A stretch of 24,398 bases of DNA from Beverwykella pulmonaria (taxonomy: Eukaryota; Ascomycota; Dothideomycetes; Pleosporales; Melanommataceae), in assembly GCA_001599595.1 (NCBI GenBank), contig BCHH01000004.1, forward strand, positions 1,774,342-1,798,739. The letters are read 5' to 3'. Under the pieces are notes generated by a model. It was not told the DNA's origin. It made no database searches and was given only the letters and a program-made list of their open reading frames with translations. This document shows positions 10,328 to 18,824 of this stretch, one piece after another. The translations under genes were made by a program, and so were the position numbers. Positions within the stretch are counted from its first letter, which is position 1. Each line of letters begins with the position of its first letter.

Positions 10328-10582
10328 TGTGAGGGTTTTTGTATGTAGGAAGCTCAAATGTAGGTGTATGATTGTATTGAGACGAATCCTTGAGGATGAC
10401 TCAGGATCGTTGAGAAGACTATATACTCCTGCGCGGTCACGTGATCTCTGGTCACGTGATCCCAATCCAAGTCACGTGATCCCATGGAGAACCCGTGACT
10501 GGCCCGTGGCTGGCCCGTGGCCTGCCCGAGGGCCTTCCGGGGCTGGCGATGTATAATATCGTTACAGAAACCCTCCTCCACA
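10328..10582. repeat. Probable LTR (5' LTR of gypsy A or B, or solo LTR)
   Basis: The block starts TGTGAGGGTTT and ends AAACCCTCCTCCACA, which are near-inverted TG...CA ends. It is GC-rich and largely unmutated between 10420 and 10545, unlike everything around it. It holds three copies of TCACGTGATC (10437-10446, 10452-10461, 10472-10481) and a GGCCCGTGGC/TGGCCCGTGG repeat at about 10500-10525. To its left is the presumed leader of gypsy A (minus); to its right, within about 70 bases, is gag B (plus). The second LTR copy is not in the window, so orientation and ownership are not fixed. A possible 5-bp flanking repeat (TAAAT at 10324-10328 and 10586-10590) does not fit the TG/CA ends. Confidence 0.55.
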
Positions 10583-10926
10583 AGCTAAATTGCGTTAAAC
10601 GCTAAGTGCCCCTATCTAGGACAATTGTACAACCCTTCCAAAGCTACAATACCTAGATAAGCTAATCTTTAGCTCTAGGAGCTACTTTAAATTCCTCTTA
10701 TAGAAGACTAAGATAAGGATAAAACTAAGAGCAGACGTACTAGCCTACTTAACACCTATAGACTAACTTAATTATATATTACTTTGCACTGTGGGCAAGG
10801 CCTTTAATTACATTTTATTGTACGTAACAAGGGTCCTAGACAGACAAGAGGACCTAGATCTACTACTTGTCCTTAACAAGCTAACCTAGTTCTTCACAGA
10901 CCCAACTGCTAAAGCTAAGGCTATTA
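10583..10926 (+). pseudogene. gag: Ty3/gypsy B gag, 5' fragment
   Basis: In the frame of 10653 the plus strand reads as a fungal gypsy gag: PKLQYLDKLIFSS, then KTKIRIKLRADV, GKAFNYILLYVTRVLDR, and DPTAKAKAIKA just before the LINE 2 insertion. The match to the usual capsid layout (a small domain with WxxKM-like and EGKA-like boxes) is by recognition of style, not a search. Only about 70 bases separate this from the LTR-like block, too short for a full gag N-terminus, so the start was probably lost or lies across that block. Three TAG/TAA codons replace residues. The frame continues at 16155 after LINE copy 2. Gag B is unrelated in sequence to gag A. Confidence 0.75.
10913..10926. repeat. Target-site duplication of LINE copy 2, 3' side
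   Basis: AGCTAAGGCTATTA is repeated exactly at 16141-16154. It abuts the AAT tail of the minus-strand LINE and lies within the gypsy B gag. Confidence 0.92.
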
Positions 10927-11205
10927 TTATTATGTCTATTTACCGTCTGTTATCAGCCCTCTCTAGAGCTATGCAGACTATTGCCTTAGGAAAAACCTAT
11001 ATACAAGGAAAACCTTTCGTGTGCCTTATGTGCTGTTTGTACGCTCTTGAGCGTATATAGCTTCTTTTCCTTCACTTTTGACCGCCCGTTCTGTCACGCT
11101 TGCCCCCGTACAGGGGAAATCAAGAAAAAAGGGATTGAATATAAGAGATAGTGAGGGTATGGGTAGGAGAGTAGGGGTGTAGCAAGTACAAGTTTTCAGT
11201 TCAGT

Positions 11206-14200
11206 TCAGATAGTCGCTTCACCGTCGTTGTTCCTTCGTTCCCACGATGATAGCCCGTCTACCTGTTGGTATTTGTTGACTACTTTGTTTTCTAGCTCCT
11301 TTGCAACTGTAAATTGTTGTAAGACGTTCTGCTGTATAAACCACTTTGCTACTGCTCTTGCCTAGAGGGGATTGCCCAACACCACTAGTAAGCATTCACT
11401 GCGCAGGCGAGGCATTAGCGTCCTGTGGTTGTATCTTGGGCAGTAGAAGACTACGTGTTGTACTGTCTGTTTGTGCCATCCGCACGTGCATTCCTTTGTA
11501 ACGCTAGGGACATGCTAGGTAGTTAGCTATTTGTTTAGTCTAATTGCTTCTGTGCGCATGAGAAATAGTGCTGTTAACTAAGCTTTTGTAAGATTGTTGT
11601 ATAGCTTGCTTAGACCCTTTGCCTATGCTTTGCTCTATGTTGTCTCCCTTTAGCTTGCCCTGTGCTTTCTCCACTGTTTTGCCTATTCTAGGTCTAGCTA
11701 TGTTCTATCTAGTTGTTTTGCTTAATTAGTTTAGTTTTGTAGTAGTTGCTAGCGTGCTACCTAGTGTTTGTTCTATCCTTTTATCTTAGCTTTCCTTGCT
11801 CTTGCTATATTCCTTGCTATCTTACTTTAGGTTAGTAGTTTCTCTGTGTGTCTGTTTTAGCATTGTGTAGCTATTAAGTCCTATATAGTTTGCGTTGTCT
11901 GTAATATTGCCTATTCTACTAGCGTATACGCTGTATAGTCTGCATATTGCATTGCTTGTTCTTCTACCTATAGGTCTAGTAGGGGAACCCCTATCTTGCG
12001 CTTAATAGCTGTGCAAGGGGTTCCCTTGTAGGCTCCTGTAGCTTTCTGCAGGCATCTCTTCTAGATATCTGCTATTAGCTTTATTATGCTAGCCGCCAGC
12101 AGTTTTCTATTAGGTTGTAGGCTCCACACCTGTAAGCTGTACATTATTGCTAGCCTAACTACTGCTGTATACAGGAGTCTTAACCTGTGCATTAAGGGTC
12201 CCTATGTTAATGTAGTAATATGTACTATTGTGTTAGACAATTCTCCGCGTCTAGCTGCCTTAGTAGTGTGTTCTTTCTATTGCATTTTAGGGTTGACCTA
12301 TATACCTAGGATCTAAATTAACTTTTAGTAGACCTCTGCCTCCTTGCTGTTAATCTGTACTGTACTTGCTAGGTCCCTACTGTTTCCCCTTCTTTTAGTA
12401 AAGTGCATTAGTTAGTATTTGTCTAGTACAAACTAAGTGCTGTATCTTTTTGCCTATGCTATGCATTAACTATGCGCTTCTATTAGTTGTTAGCAATTGT
12501 CTGCAGCAGTGTCTCCCTAGGCTACTAGCATTGTATTGTCTATAAAGCTAAAGCTAAAAATGTTGTTACTTCCTAGTTATTAAAATTTGTCTAGCAGTTC
12601 TGCAATAAAGAACAGGAATAGTATAGGCAATAGTAGTAACCCCTGTAGTATGCCTGCATTTACCTAGAGCGTCTTGCTTGTAAATCCTGCAAATATAATT
12701 TAGGTGCTCTGCTTGCTAAGGAAGTCTTATATAAACTAGACTACCTATTGCAGAATCCCCTTGTTCTATAGGACGTGTAGTAATCTTTTATAGGCAACAT
12801 TGTTAAAGGCTCTAGCTAGGTTAAGTCCTAGCATTAATACTACACACCCTTTTTGCGCTTGCTACGCTGTCTGTACAACGTTGTTTAGCAGTTGCGCTGC
12901 TGTAAGTGTTGACCTGTTCTTCTAACCTCCTATTTAGTTCTATAGTAGCAGGTAGTGTTCCTCTGCTGCCTCTGCTAGTTGCTGTGCTACTATAGTTTTT
13001 ACTAGCTTAGCTAGGGTGTTCTCTAGGGTAATAGGCCTATAAGTGTTTACTAGTAAGTAGTTACCTTTTTCTAGCTTACAAAGTGTAATTGTAGTAGTGT
13101 CCTTAAGTTCCCTTAGCATAGCCTCCCTGTTAAGGTGTTTGCTAATTACTGTTACTAGTCTGTTACTTACTATCTTGCTAAGCACCTTAAGGATCTTATT
13201 TAGTATCTTATCTAGTCCTAGGGCCTTTCTGTTTAGGAGCTTCTTAATAACACTTTTAATGTCTTGTAGGGTTACTCTGTTGCTAATTTAAATTGCATTA
13301 GGCTACTAGTCTTTGTTTCTCTATAGCTCTCCTTGAGTCCTTGTGCATTACTTAGGTCTGCTGCTCCTTTTAGGGGAAAGAACTTTTCTGCTAGCAGCAC
13401 TGCTTTGCCTCTTTTATTGTCTATATAGTTCTGTTGTAGGCTCTTTTATAGCGTAGGCATGTGTAGTGTTGCTTACATGTTGCTGTTAAGTCCCCTGCTC
13501 TACTGCATTATCTCCTAGATTGTTTTGTTTAGCCTTTTTATAACTTCTTTAAGCTCTACTATAAAGGCTCTCTAGCTTGCCCTGCTAGCTTAGCGCATTT
13601 CCTTCTGTAGTGCTTTGTTTATGTCCTTTAGTTGTTCCTCTGCATCTGTTGTGTGTAATCTAGTAAGCTTGCAGCGTGCTTAACGTGTGTTTGCTAGCAG
13701 AACGCCTGCGTGGGGTAACTACTTCCTTTAAGTGTAGTAACTAGGCTAAGCCCTTAGGCAGTGTTGTTCTATGCCCTTCTAGATAGCCTTTTGTAATGCT
13801 GCTAGTAGTTAGTCTTGTTGTTCCTACCCTTCTTGTTTAATTGCCTAGATAAGGTCTTTGTCTTGTAGCTTATTAATAGCGTATTGTGTTTGTGGTGCTG
13901 TTGGGGCTATGTTGCATGTAACAGTAATTTAAATAGGTATGTAGTCTTTAGTTAGTGCCTATTCTTTAACTAGTTTGCAGTATTCTAGTTGTTGCTCTAA
14001 GCTACCTGTTATAAACGTAAGGTTAATAACTAATTATCTTTCTCCTCTCCTCTAGGTTAGTTCTCCTTACAGTGTGCACAGTTGCATCCCTGCCACCTCT
14101 ATGTTGTCTTGTAGTTAGTTTGCTACTAGATTGCTTCTTGTTTCTGTGCCTCCCTACATTATACATAGGGTAATAGAGGTTGAAGTCCCCTAGCACTATT

Positions 14201-14601
14201 ATCTCCTATTCTATTAGTATCTTTGCAATTTCTTGCTGCAGTTAGTTAATTGTTACAAGCCTTGTAGGCGCGTTGGATTGGTTGTAGATATTAAAGATTG
14301 CAATAGTCTTGTCCTGCACTTAGATTGTTATAGCTGCTATATTTAGCGTGTTGCTTATCTGCTTCTATGCTTGTAGCCCTATAGCTTTGCTAACTATAAA
14401 GCACACCTTTGTCTATTCTTCTCTTCTATATAATAGTGTATATCCTAGCAGGTAGTACATGCCCTTTGTTTAGTAGTTCTAGGCTAGCTCTTGTATAGCA
14501 AGTATATAGTGTCTTGCTAGCTTAGCTGCATTAAAGAATAGTCTTGCCTTGCTGTTGTTTGCATTACTATAGTTGTATTGTATAACTATAAGCGCTCTTA
14601 T
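11206..14601 (-). pseudogene. LINE copy 2 ORF2 (endonuclease-reverse transcriptase), mutated
   Basis: The ORF is 1,132 codons in one minus-strand frame, from an ATA at 14599-14601 (presumed former ATG) to TGA at 11206-11208. The endonuclease motifs lie at about 14180-14600. An open RT fragment lies at 12940-13185 (TYRPITLENTLAKLVK), and the active-site box FIDNTMLVA at about 12520-12546 again has FIDN. The C-terminal zinc motif corresponds to about 11440-11500. It is nine residues shorter than copy 1 in a short Asn-Gln-Ala repeat near the C-terminus. In-frame stops at former Gln, Trp and some Arg codons make it non-functional. No frameshift was seen at the checked landmarks. Confidence 0.9.
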
Positions 14602-16010
14602 TGTTGAGAGTCTGTAATAATGTCCTCTATTTAGTTCTTAGCTAGTGTAGACTCTGCTAGTGCAGGCTCTTGACTTACTAGTAGTGTCTTGTAGTTGGCT
14701 TGCGTCTATATAATTGTTTAACTGCTGTTGGTTCGCGCTCTTTGTGCAGCTCTCTCTACGTTAGTAGGCCTACCTACTTAATGTTATAGTTCTAGTGTTC
14801 TAACTAGTAGTTAGGTGCATTTACCTAGCACGCTAGCTAGTATTGCCTAGAATTAAAATTAGCTTTGTGTTGCTTGTGTTTTGCTGTTCCTTGTTACTAC
14901 TAACCTCTAGGTAAGCTTTATTTGTATTTTTTGCATGCCTGCTTTGTACCTTGCAAATACTAGGTAATCCTTCTTCTACTATACTCTATGCTTCCTACTA
15001 TAGTTTGTGCAGCAGACACTGTCCTTATTACATTTCCTTGTGTTGTAGTTGCCTGTGCATTGCATGCACTTCACTTGCTTTGCGCAGGCGCCTTGCTTGT
15101 GGCCCTATGTTCTATATTTAAAGCATTGCTTTAGGTCTAGGTTGTAGTTGTACAGCCTAGCTTTAAAATGTTCTACACTAATAATTATACTACTCTAGAC
15201 TATCTATTGCTGTTCTGTGTGTGTATTGACCCCTATAATAAGAGAGCCTCTTGTCTTTGCTAGAGTGTGTTAGGTATAGTTTAGCGTCGTGTTAGCTTTG
15301 CAAAGCTATTGTAGGGAGGAGATCTTAACATTTCCTGTCCTTTGCAGTGTCTTTTTAATTACTTGTATTGCCTCTGTGTTGTTTGCAGTCTTCCTGTTGT
15401 TTACTAGGAAGGTAAACAGTACACCTAGGACTTTAATAAGGTAGGCTTTGCAGAGGATGCGTATGCCCTAGGGGTCTGCTACCTTTGTAACAGCGTCCTG
15501 CTGCGCTTGCAATGTGAGCTAAATCTTAATATTACTACTGTGTAGTTTGTGTATTGCTATCACCTGTGGGATAGCTAGTTGTACTATTTTAAGGATCTTA
15601 CTTAGCGTCTTGTTTTGCGTGTTGGCCACGCGTGCGCGTATTGTAGGTTGTATAGGGGCTGCTTGCGCTGTCTGCGTGGCAACGTTAGCCTATTATTAAT
15701 TTGCTGTTAGGGTGGTGCTAGTTGTGTTGCTAGCTTCCTGCATGTGTTGCAGGATTTTGTTGTATGTTTGTGCAACCTTCTTTAGCACGCTCTCCTGCAA
15801 CCTCTCCTCTACCCTCTTTACCTCCTCTTCTACCTGGCGCGCCAACGCCTGCACTTTACTATTCCCTTCTTTCTTGATTTCCTCTATAAGTTCTGTTAGT
15901 TTCTTAATAGTGGGGTCTTGTACCTTAGTTGTGTCTCCGTTGCGTTGTTGTGGGTGGTGATGGTTTCTCCCTGACGGCGCGACGGTGTCGCGACGTTCTG
16001 CCGACGGCAT
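14598..16010 (-). pseudogene. LINE copy 2 ORF1 (gag-like), mutated
   Basis: The ORF is 471 codons from ATG at 16008-16010 to TAA at 14598-14600. The first 104 codons are open (15696-16010): MPSAERRDTVAPSGR, then a HHPQQRNGD stretch shared with copy 1 and a Lys/Glu coiled coil (KKLTELIEEIKKEG ... KRVEERLQE). The Cys knuckle region near 15000-15115 keeps ACAKQVKCMQC, but the first knuckle has lost its lead Cys (KYRT where copy 1 has KCGT). The downstream part is full of TAG/TAA. The ATG is intact here and helps fix the ORF1 start of copy 1. Confidence 0.88.
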
Positions 16011-16140
16011 TGCAGCGATGCACCGTCTGACCCTTGGTTACAGAGGCCTTGAGGTAGTATGGTATTGTATTTGATAGTAATTCTGATGGTATTTGATTGG
16101 TACGATGCTGTGCGCGACTGTGGTCTTTTATGTAAATATT

Positions 16141-16154
16141 AGCTAAGGCTATTA
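16141..16154. repeat. Target-site duplication of LINE copy 2, 5' side
   Basis: This is the exact partner of 10913-10926. The gypsy B gag frame continues through it without a break once the LINE is subtracted. Confidence 0.92.
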
Positions 16155-16268
16155 AAGCTGTACAAAGTAGCTGCCAAGGAAACAAAGATTTTAGCCTCCA
16201 CCTCTAAGAATTTAACACCTACCTTACCTAGGCAGACATGCAAGGATTAGACAACATGTTACTTATTA
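16155..16268 (+). pseudogene. gag: Ty3/gypsy B gag, 3' fragment
   Basis: Joined in frame to 10926, this reads on as gag: AVQSSCQGNKDFSLHL, EFNTYL, ADMQGLDNMLLINR. These match the glutamine/aspartate-rich segment that normally follows the AKAxxAVQ box. Two TAA/TAG codons are present. The frame ends abruptly at 16268, where the inverted repeat begins, and no gag sequence resumes after it. Everything downstream of mid-gag in element B (zinc knuckle, pol, 3' LTR) is absent from the window. Confidence 0.75.
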
Positions 16269-16414
16269 ATAGGCTGGCGAATGGGTAGGGGTTGGGTTAG
16301 CTTGGGTTAGCTTATATAATAAACCCAACCTAACCCCACTCCTACCTAGACTAAAATGCTATGGCTTAGGTTGGGTTGGGTTTATATAATACTAAGATTA
16401 GGTTGGGTTGGGTC
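16269..16414 (+). repeat. 146-bp inverted repeat, right arm
   Basis: This is the reverse complement of 1-146, 142 of 146 positions identical, no gaps. The four differences are at 16331, 16347, 16368 and 16400. All are C-to-T or G-to-A relative to the left arm, each at CCCA or TGGG, so this copy took RIP-like hits. The inner edge cuts the gypsy B gag. Beyond 16414 the sequence still has GCTTGGGTTG but no longer matches anything visible in the window. Confidence 0.88.
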
Positions 16415-16840
16415 TATTTGCTTGGGTTGTCTTAGGTCTAAGTAATTGTATTTTATTGTTTTAGATATTGAAAATATCTTTTAATTAATAAGAATTAAGA
16501 CCTACTCTTGCATAATAGTTATAATCTTACATGTTATTGTATTAAGCATTTATTGCAGTTAATTGTTATAGTGTATTATCTATTGCATTTATTGTAGATA
16601 CTTGTAATTGCTTAAACTGTAAAGGGATAGAAGAGGCTTAAATAATAAGCATTGTATTCCTATCTAGCAACAGAAGGAAGCATAAAGAAGAACAAAGGGG
16701 GCAGAGGCTAGCAGAGTTTATAAGGTCCTGCCAAGGCTTTGTACAAAGGATCTGAGGCGAGCTAAAGGATCTACATAACTAGGGCCTAGCCCTTAACATA
16801 AACCACCTATCTTAGCTATGTATGCATAAACTCCTACTGT
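16415..16840. other. AT-rich non-coding or unrecognised stretch
   Basis: No gene can be supported. The first 230 bases are AT-rich, with a perfect 7-bp inverted repeat (AGATATT-GAA-AATATCT, about 16463-16479). A plus-strand stretch at about 16665-16760 reads as a basic, Gln/Glu-rich peptide (RRKHKEEQRG) between stops. It may be a remnant of a coding exon, but I do not recognise it. The right end lies directly downstream of the histone-like pseudogene. Confidence 0.4.
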
Positions 16841-16941
16841 CTATATAAGCAGACTAAGCTTGTTGTAGTAGTGTTTAGCTAGTTTTAAGTCTTTTTTCTA
16901 AATAGTGACCCTCTTTGCGTAAATAGCATTTATGTTGCAAT

Positions 16942-16994
16942 CTATACATATTAGTGCATTCTATATAGTATTATCACAGTTAATAATAACATAC
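16942..16994 (-). other. Intron 2 of the H3-family pseudogene
   Basis: On the minus strand it begins GTATGT, has CACTAATATG as a branch-like site and ends ATAG. It is 53 bp long. Removal rejoins a split Asp codon (G|AT), giving Leu-Glu-Asp followed by Cys-Asn, the position of H3 LFEDTN. Donor, branch and acceptor are intact although the exons are full of mutations. Confidence 0.87.
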
Positions 16995-17183
16995 CCTCTA
17001 GAAACCTAATTATAAATGCCTTAGCAGCCTCTTAGATTGCCTTAATAGCCTTAGCTTAAAAGCGCATGCTGGGCTTGTTGCACTAATCCTAGCAGATCTT
17101 ACAAACAAGGTGCTAGAACAGTAGTTTGTAAATAAGTAGGTTAAAAGTCTTCTAAATCTTCCTAATCTCTTAGAGCGCGACAG

Positions 17184-17231
17184 CTGCATATTGTTAGTTT
17201 ATAGCTGTAATTAATAGCTGTAATAACATAC
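17184..17231 (-). other. Intron 1 of the H3-family pseudogene
   Basis: On the minus strand it begins GTATGT, carries AAACTAAC as a branch site near its 3' end, and ends GCAG. It is 48 bp long, within the normal range for filamentous fungi. Removing it joins GG-C-A to CT, giving Gly-Thr followed by Val-Ala-Leu, exactly the H3 PGTVAL junction. Confidence 0.88.
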
Positions 17232-17364
17232 TGCCTAGCTTAAAGCAACATTTCCTTAGAGGGGGTAGCACAGTCTTGCTGCTAGTTTAAGGGTGGCTAA
17301 CTAGTGTCTTTCTAGGCGCTTTGCTGCCACGTCCTAGGTAAGGTATAGTCTTAGTTCTAGCTAT

Positions 17365-17840
17365 TGTAGTGTGTTTGGTGAGGTTGAAGTTAAAGGTAGA
17401 GTAGTTGTTTGTGTTAGAAAGTGTAGAAAGTAGAAAGTTAATAATAGAAGCTGCTTAAAACTGTAGTAAAAGTGAAGGGTTTACTAGTGTAGCTAGAACT
17501 ATACAAGCTTGCAGCACTACAGTCTTGTAATAAAAAACTGTGACAACGCACAAGCTAATAGAACTTAACGTACGCTTTTAATTAGTACTAATTTTGTATT
17601 TGTGCAAGTTTTTTTTATAAAGTTATAAGCTTAAACAGTAGCTAGTTAGGTTATTAATAAGACTAGCGCCGCGCACGTGTGCTTACTATTTACTTTTACC
17701 TTTACCTTTACTATTATACATATTAGCGCGCGTTTAATCTAACCTACACTATACTTTCTTTTCTTATACACCTTAATTAGCCTAGTCTACTTAAGAGCTA
17801 ATTACAATAATTACATACTGTTATTACTGTTTCTCACACA
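17365..17840. other. Intergenic region between two divergent pseudogenes
   Basis: No coding sequence is recognised. It is the likely shared upstream region of the H3-family pseudogene (minus) and the 17841 frame (plus). It contains a TTTACC/TTTTAC microsatellite at about 17691-17712, an ACGTGTGC and CGCGCG-containing stretch at about 17668-17735, and long T-runs near 17610. No promoter element can be assigned with confidence. Confidence 0.4.
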
Positions 17841-18112
17841 ATAGAGCACACGCCTATTAAGCAAGAGCCTGTAAATAGCACAGACTACCTAGACAGCCCT
17901 AAGGGTTTGCTCCTAGCTGTTAAGATTAAAATACTAGTTAGTTTTAAGCATAATAAGTAGATAAAACTTATAGAGGTATTTATTGCAGCCTATTATTATA
18001 GTATATACTAATTAGTACAGGGATTTGCTTCTAAAGACAACAAGATTAAGGCAATTATCTTATAGCGCGGCTAAGGTGGTTTAAGAAAAGGTTAACCTAC
18101 TAATTTCTTAGT
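17841..18112 (+). pseudogene. 5' part of an unidentified protein, cut by the copia LTR
   Basis: From an ATA (possible former ATG) at 17841 the frame reads EHTPIKQEPVNSTDYLDSP, then a mixed segment with LLLAVKIK, SFKHNK, IKLIEVFIAAYYYSIY and KIKAIIL. Internal stops (TAG, TAA) sit where Gln or Arg codons would be expected, the same decay as in the elements. IKQE fits the psi-K-x-E sumoylation pattern, which suggests but does not show a nuclear protein. The frame runs into the LTR at 18113, so at least the C-terminus is displaced or lost. It is not histone H4, the usual divergent partner of H3 in fungi. I do not recognise the family. Confidence 0.45.
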
Positions 18113-18733
18113 TGTTGATAGGGATCTTACAGCTAGCTGCATAGTGGTGCGAGCACTAGTCGGCAAGGCATAAGACAGTTGTACGGTGTACACAGCGTAC
18201 GGGGATAGTAGGGTGGGCAACAGGTTTCTAGTTATTGCTCTGCTTATCTATGTACGAACGCGAGCGATATTTAAGGAGGCGCGCNCGTGCACGGGCATCA
18301 CGTGNTATAACCACGTGATCCNATACCNGGCTAGACATACTTTACGCCGTATCGCTCCTGCGTACGGACACTGGCAACTTTTTCTTTTCTAGAGATGCTT
18401 ACTCTTATCCCTTTGTACGTGCTTGACTTGCCATGCCTCTTTCTGCCTGACGGCGTCTGCCCTGCCAGCGCCACCCAATTTCTCCTTCCAATCTTGTTGT
18501 TGGTATCACATGATTTCCCCGCTCTGGCGGCAGTCACATAATCAGCTTTCTAAGTCAAGGAACCTCAAGGATCCTTATATCTTAGAACCTTAAGGATCCT
18601 TGTATCTTAGAACCTTAAGGATCCTCATATCTTAGAACCTCAAGGATCCTTATATCTTAGAACCTTAAGGATATCATCACCACACAAGCAGGACACTCTA
18701 CTGTAACTGTAAATAACCTTAGGGTTACTAACA
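18113..18733 (-). repeat. 3' LTR of the Ty1/copia element
   Basis: The first 215 bases match 24186-24398 with only two clear substitutions, both transitions, apart from four N positions (18285, 18305, 18322, 18328). As the element is read on the minus strand, this left copy is its 3' LTR. The outer end is TGTTGATA (18113) and the inferred inner end is TTACTAACA (18733), giving near-inverted TGTTRRTA termini on a 621-bp LTR. The inner boundary is inferred, because the second copy runs off the window. It contains a CACGTG-bearing hairpin (18297-18319) and a 25-bp tandem array. Confidence 0.82.
18561..18674. repeat. 25-bp tandem repeat, about 4.5 units, inside the LTR
   Basis: The units start at 18561, 18586, 18611, 18636 and 18661 (partial). 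Each has the form AACCTYAAGGATCCTYRTAT followed by CTTAG and contains the palindrome AAGGATCCTT (AAGGATCCTC in the third). Units differ at two or three positions, all C/T or A/G. The region lies outside the part of the right LTR that is visible, so copy-number variation between LTRs cannot be seen. Confidence 0.9.
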
Positions 18734-18824
18734 CTTGTAAATAAATAATAAAACAAATAAGTGTGTGCAATAGAAAAAAAAAATATAAGGAAATAGGCCT
18801 CATACAGAGGCGTTGTTAGTCTAG

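Larger units (their letters stand above)
10927..16140 (-). mobile_element. Tad-like LINE, copy 2, full length, inverted
   Basis: This is a second copy of the family at 4816-10061, on the opposite strand, 5.2 kb, collinear from the 5' UTR (16011-16140) to the AAT tail (about 10927-10932). It is flanked by exact 14-bp duplications. It is more heavily mutated than copy 1 in the 3' half: several Trp codons intact in copy 1 (for example in EWAKRW and TMWREAW) are TAG here. The 5' end is well preserved. Both LINEs point towards the 10062-10926 segment, so their 3' ends face each other. Confidence 0.93.
16841..17364 (-). pseudogene. Histone H3-family pseudogene with two introns
   Basis: Three minus-strand exons, 17364-17232, 17183-16995 and 16941-16841, give 141 codons including the stop, against 136 residues for canonical H3. 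Exon 1 starts with ATA (former ATG), then ARTK and SKAPRK aligned with H3 Lys4 and Lys14, and ends in the Gly-Thr just before TVAL. Exon 2 encodes the alphaN/alpha1/alpha2 core: EIRK, LLIYKLLF, HLVCKIC, SMRF, AIKAI, EAAKAF. Exon 3 encodes NAIYAKRVTI and KKDLKLAK, matching the H3 C-terminal helix, then a divergent end (HYYNKLSLLI) instead of RRIRGER. Both splice junctions restore an H3 codon exactly. Stops fall mostly at conserved Gln codons (KxxQ, FQ, LQE), as expected from C-to-T change. Loop 1 has two more residues than H3, the length seen in CenH3. It would have packaged DNA in nucleosomes; it cannot be translated now. Confidence 0.85.

Noticed and set aside
10329..10581. 75-codon open frames on both strands as small genes
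   Set aside because: They lie in the GC-rich LTR block, which has few stops by composition. There are no recognisable domains, and the opposite-strand frames overlap almost completely.
17841..18112. Histone H4 as the divergent partner of the H3-like pseudogene
   Set aside because: None of the H4 landmarks (GRGKGG tail, RRLARRGGVKRI, TVTSLDVVYALK) can be read in any frame.
18186..18537. 68-codon open frames in the copia LTR
   Set aside because: They run through the LTR and N positions, have no domain, and are explained by local composition.
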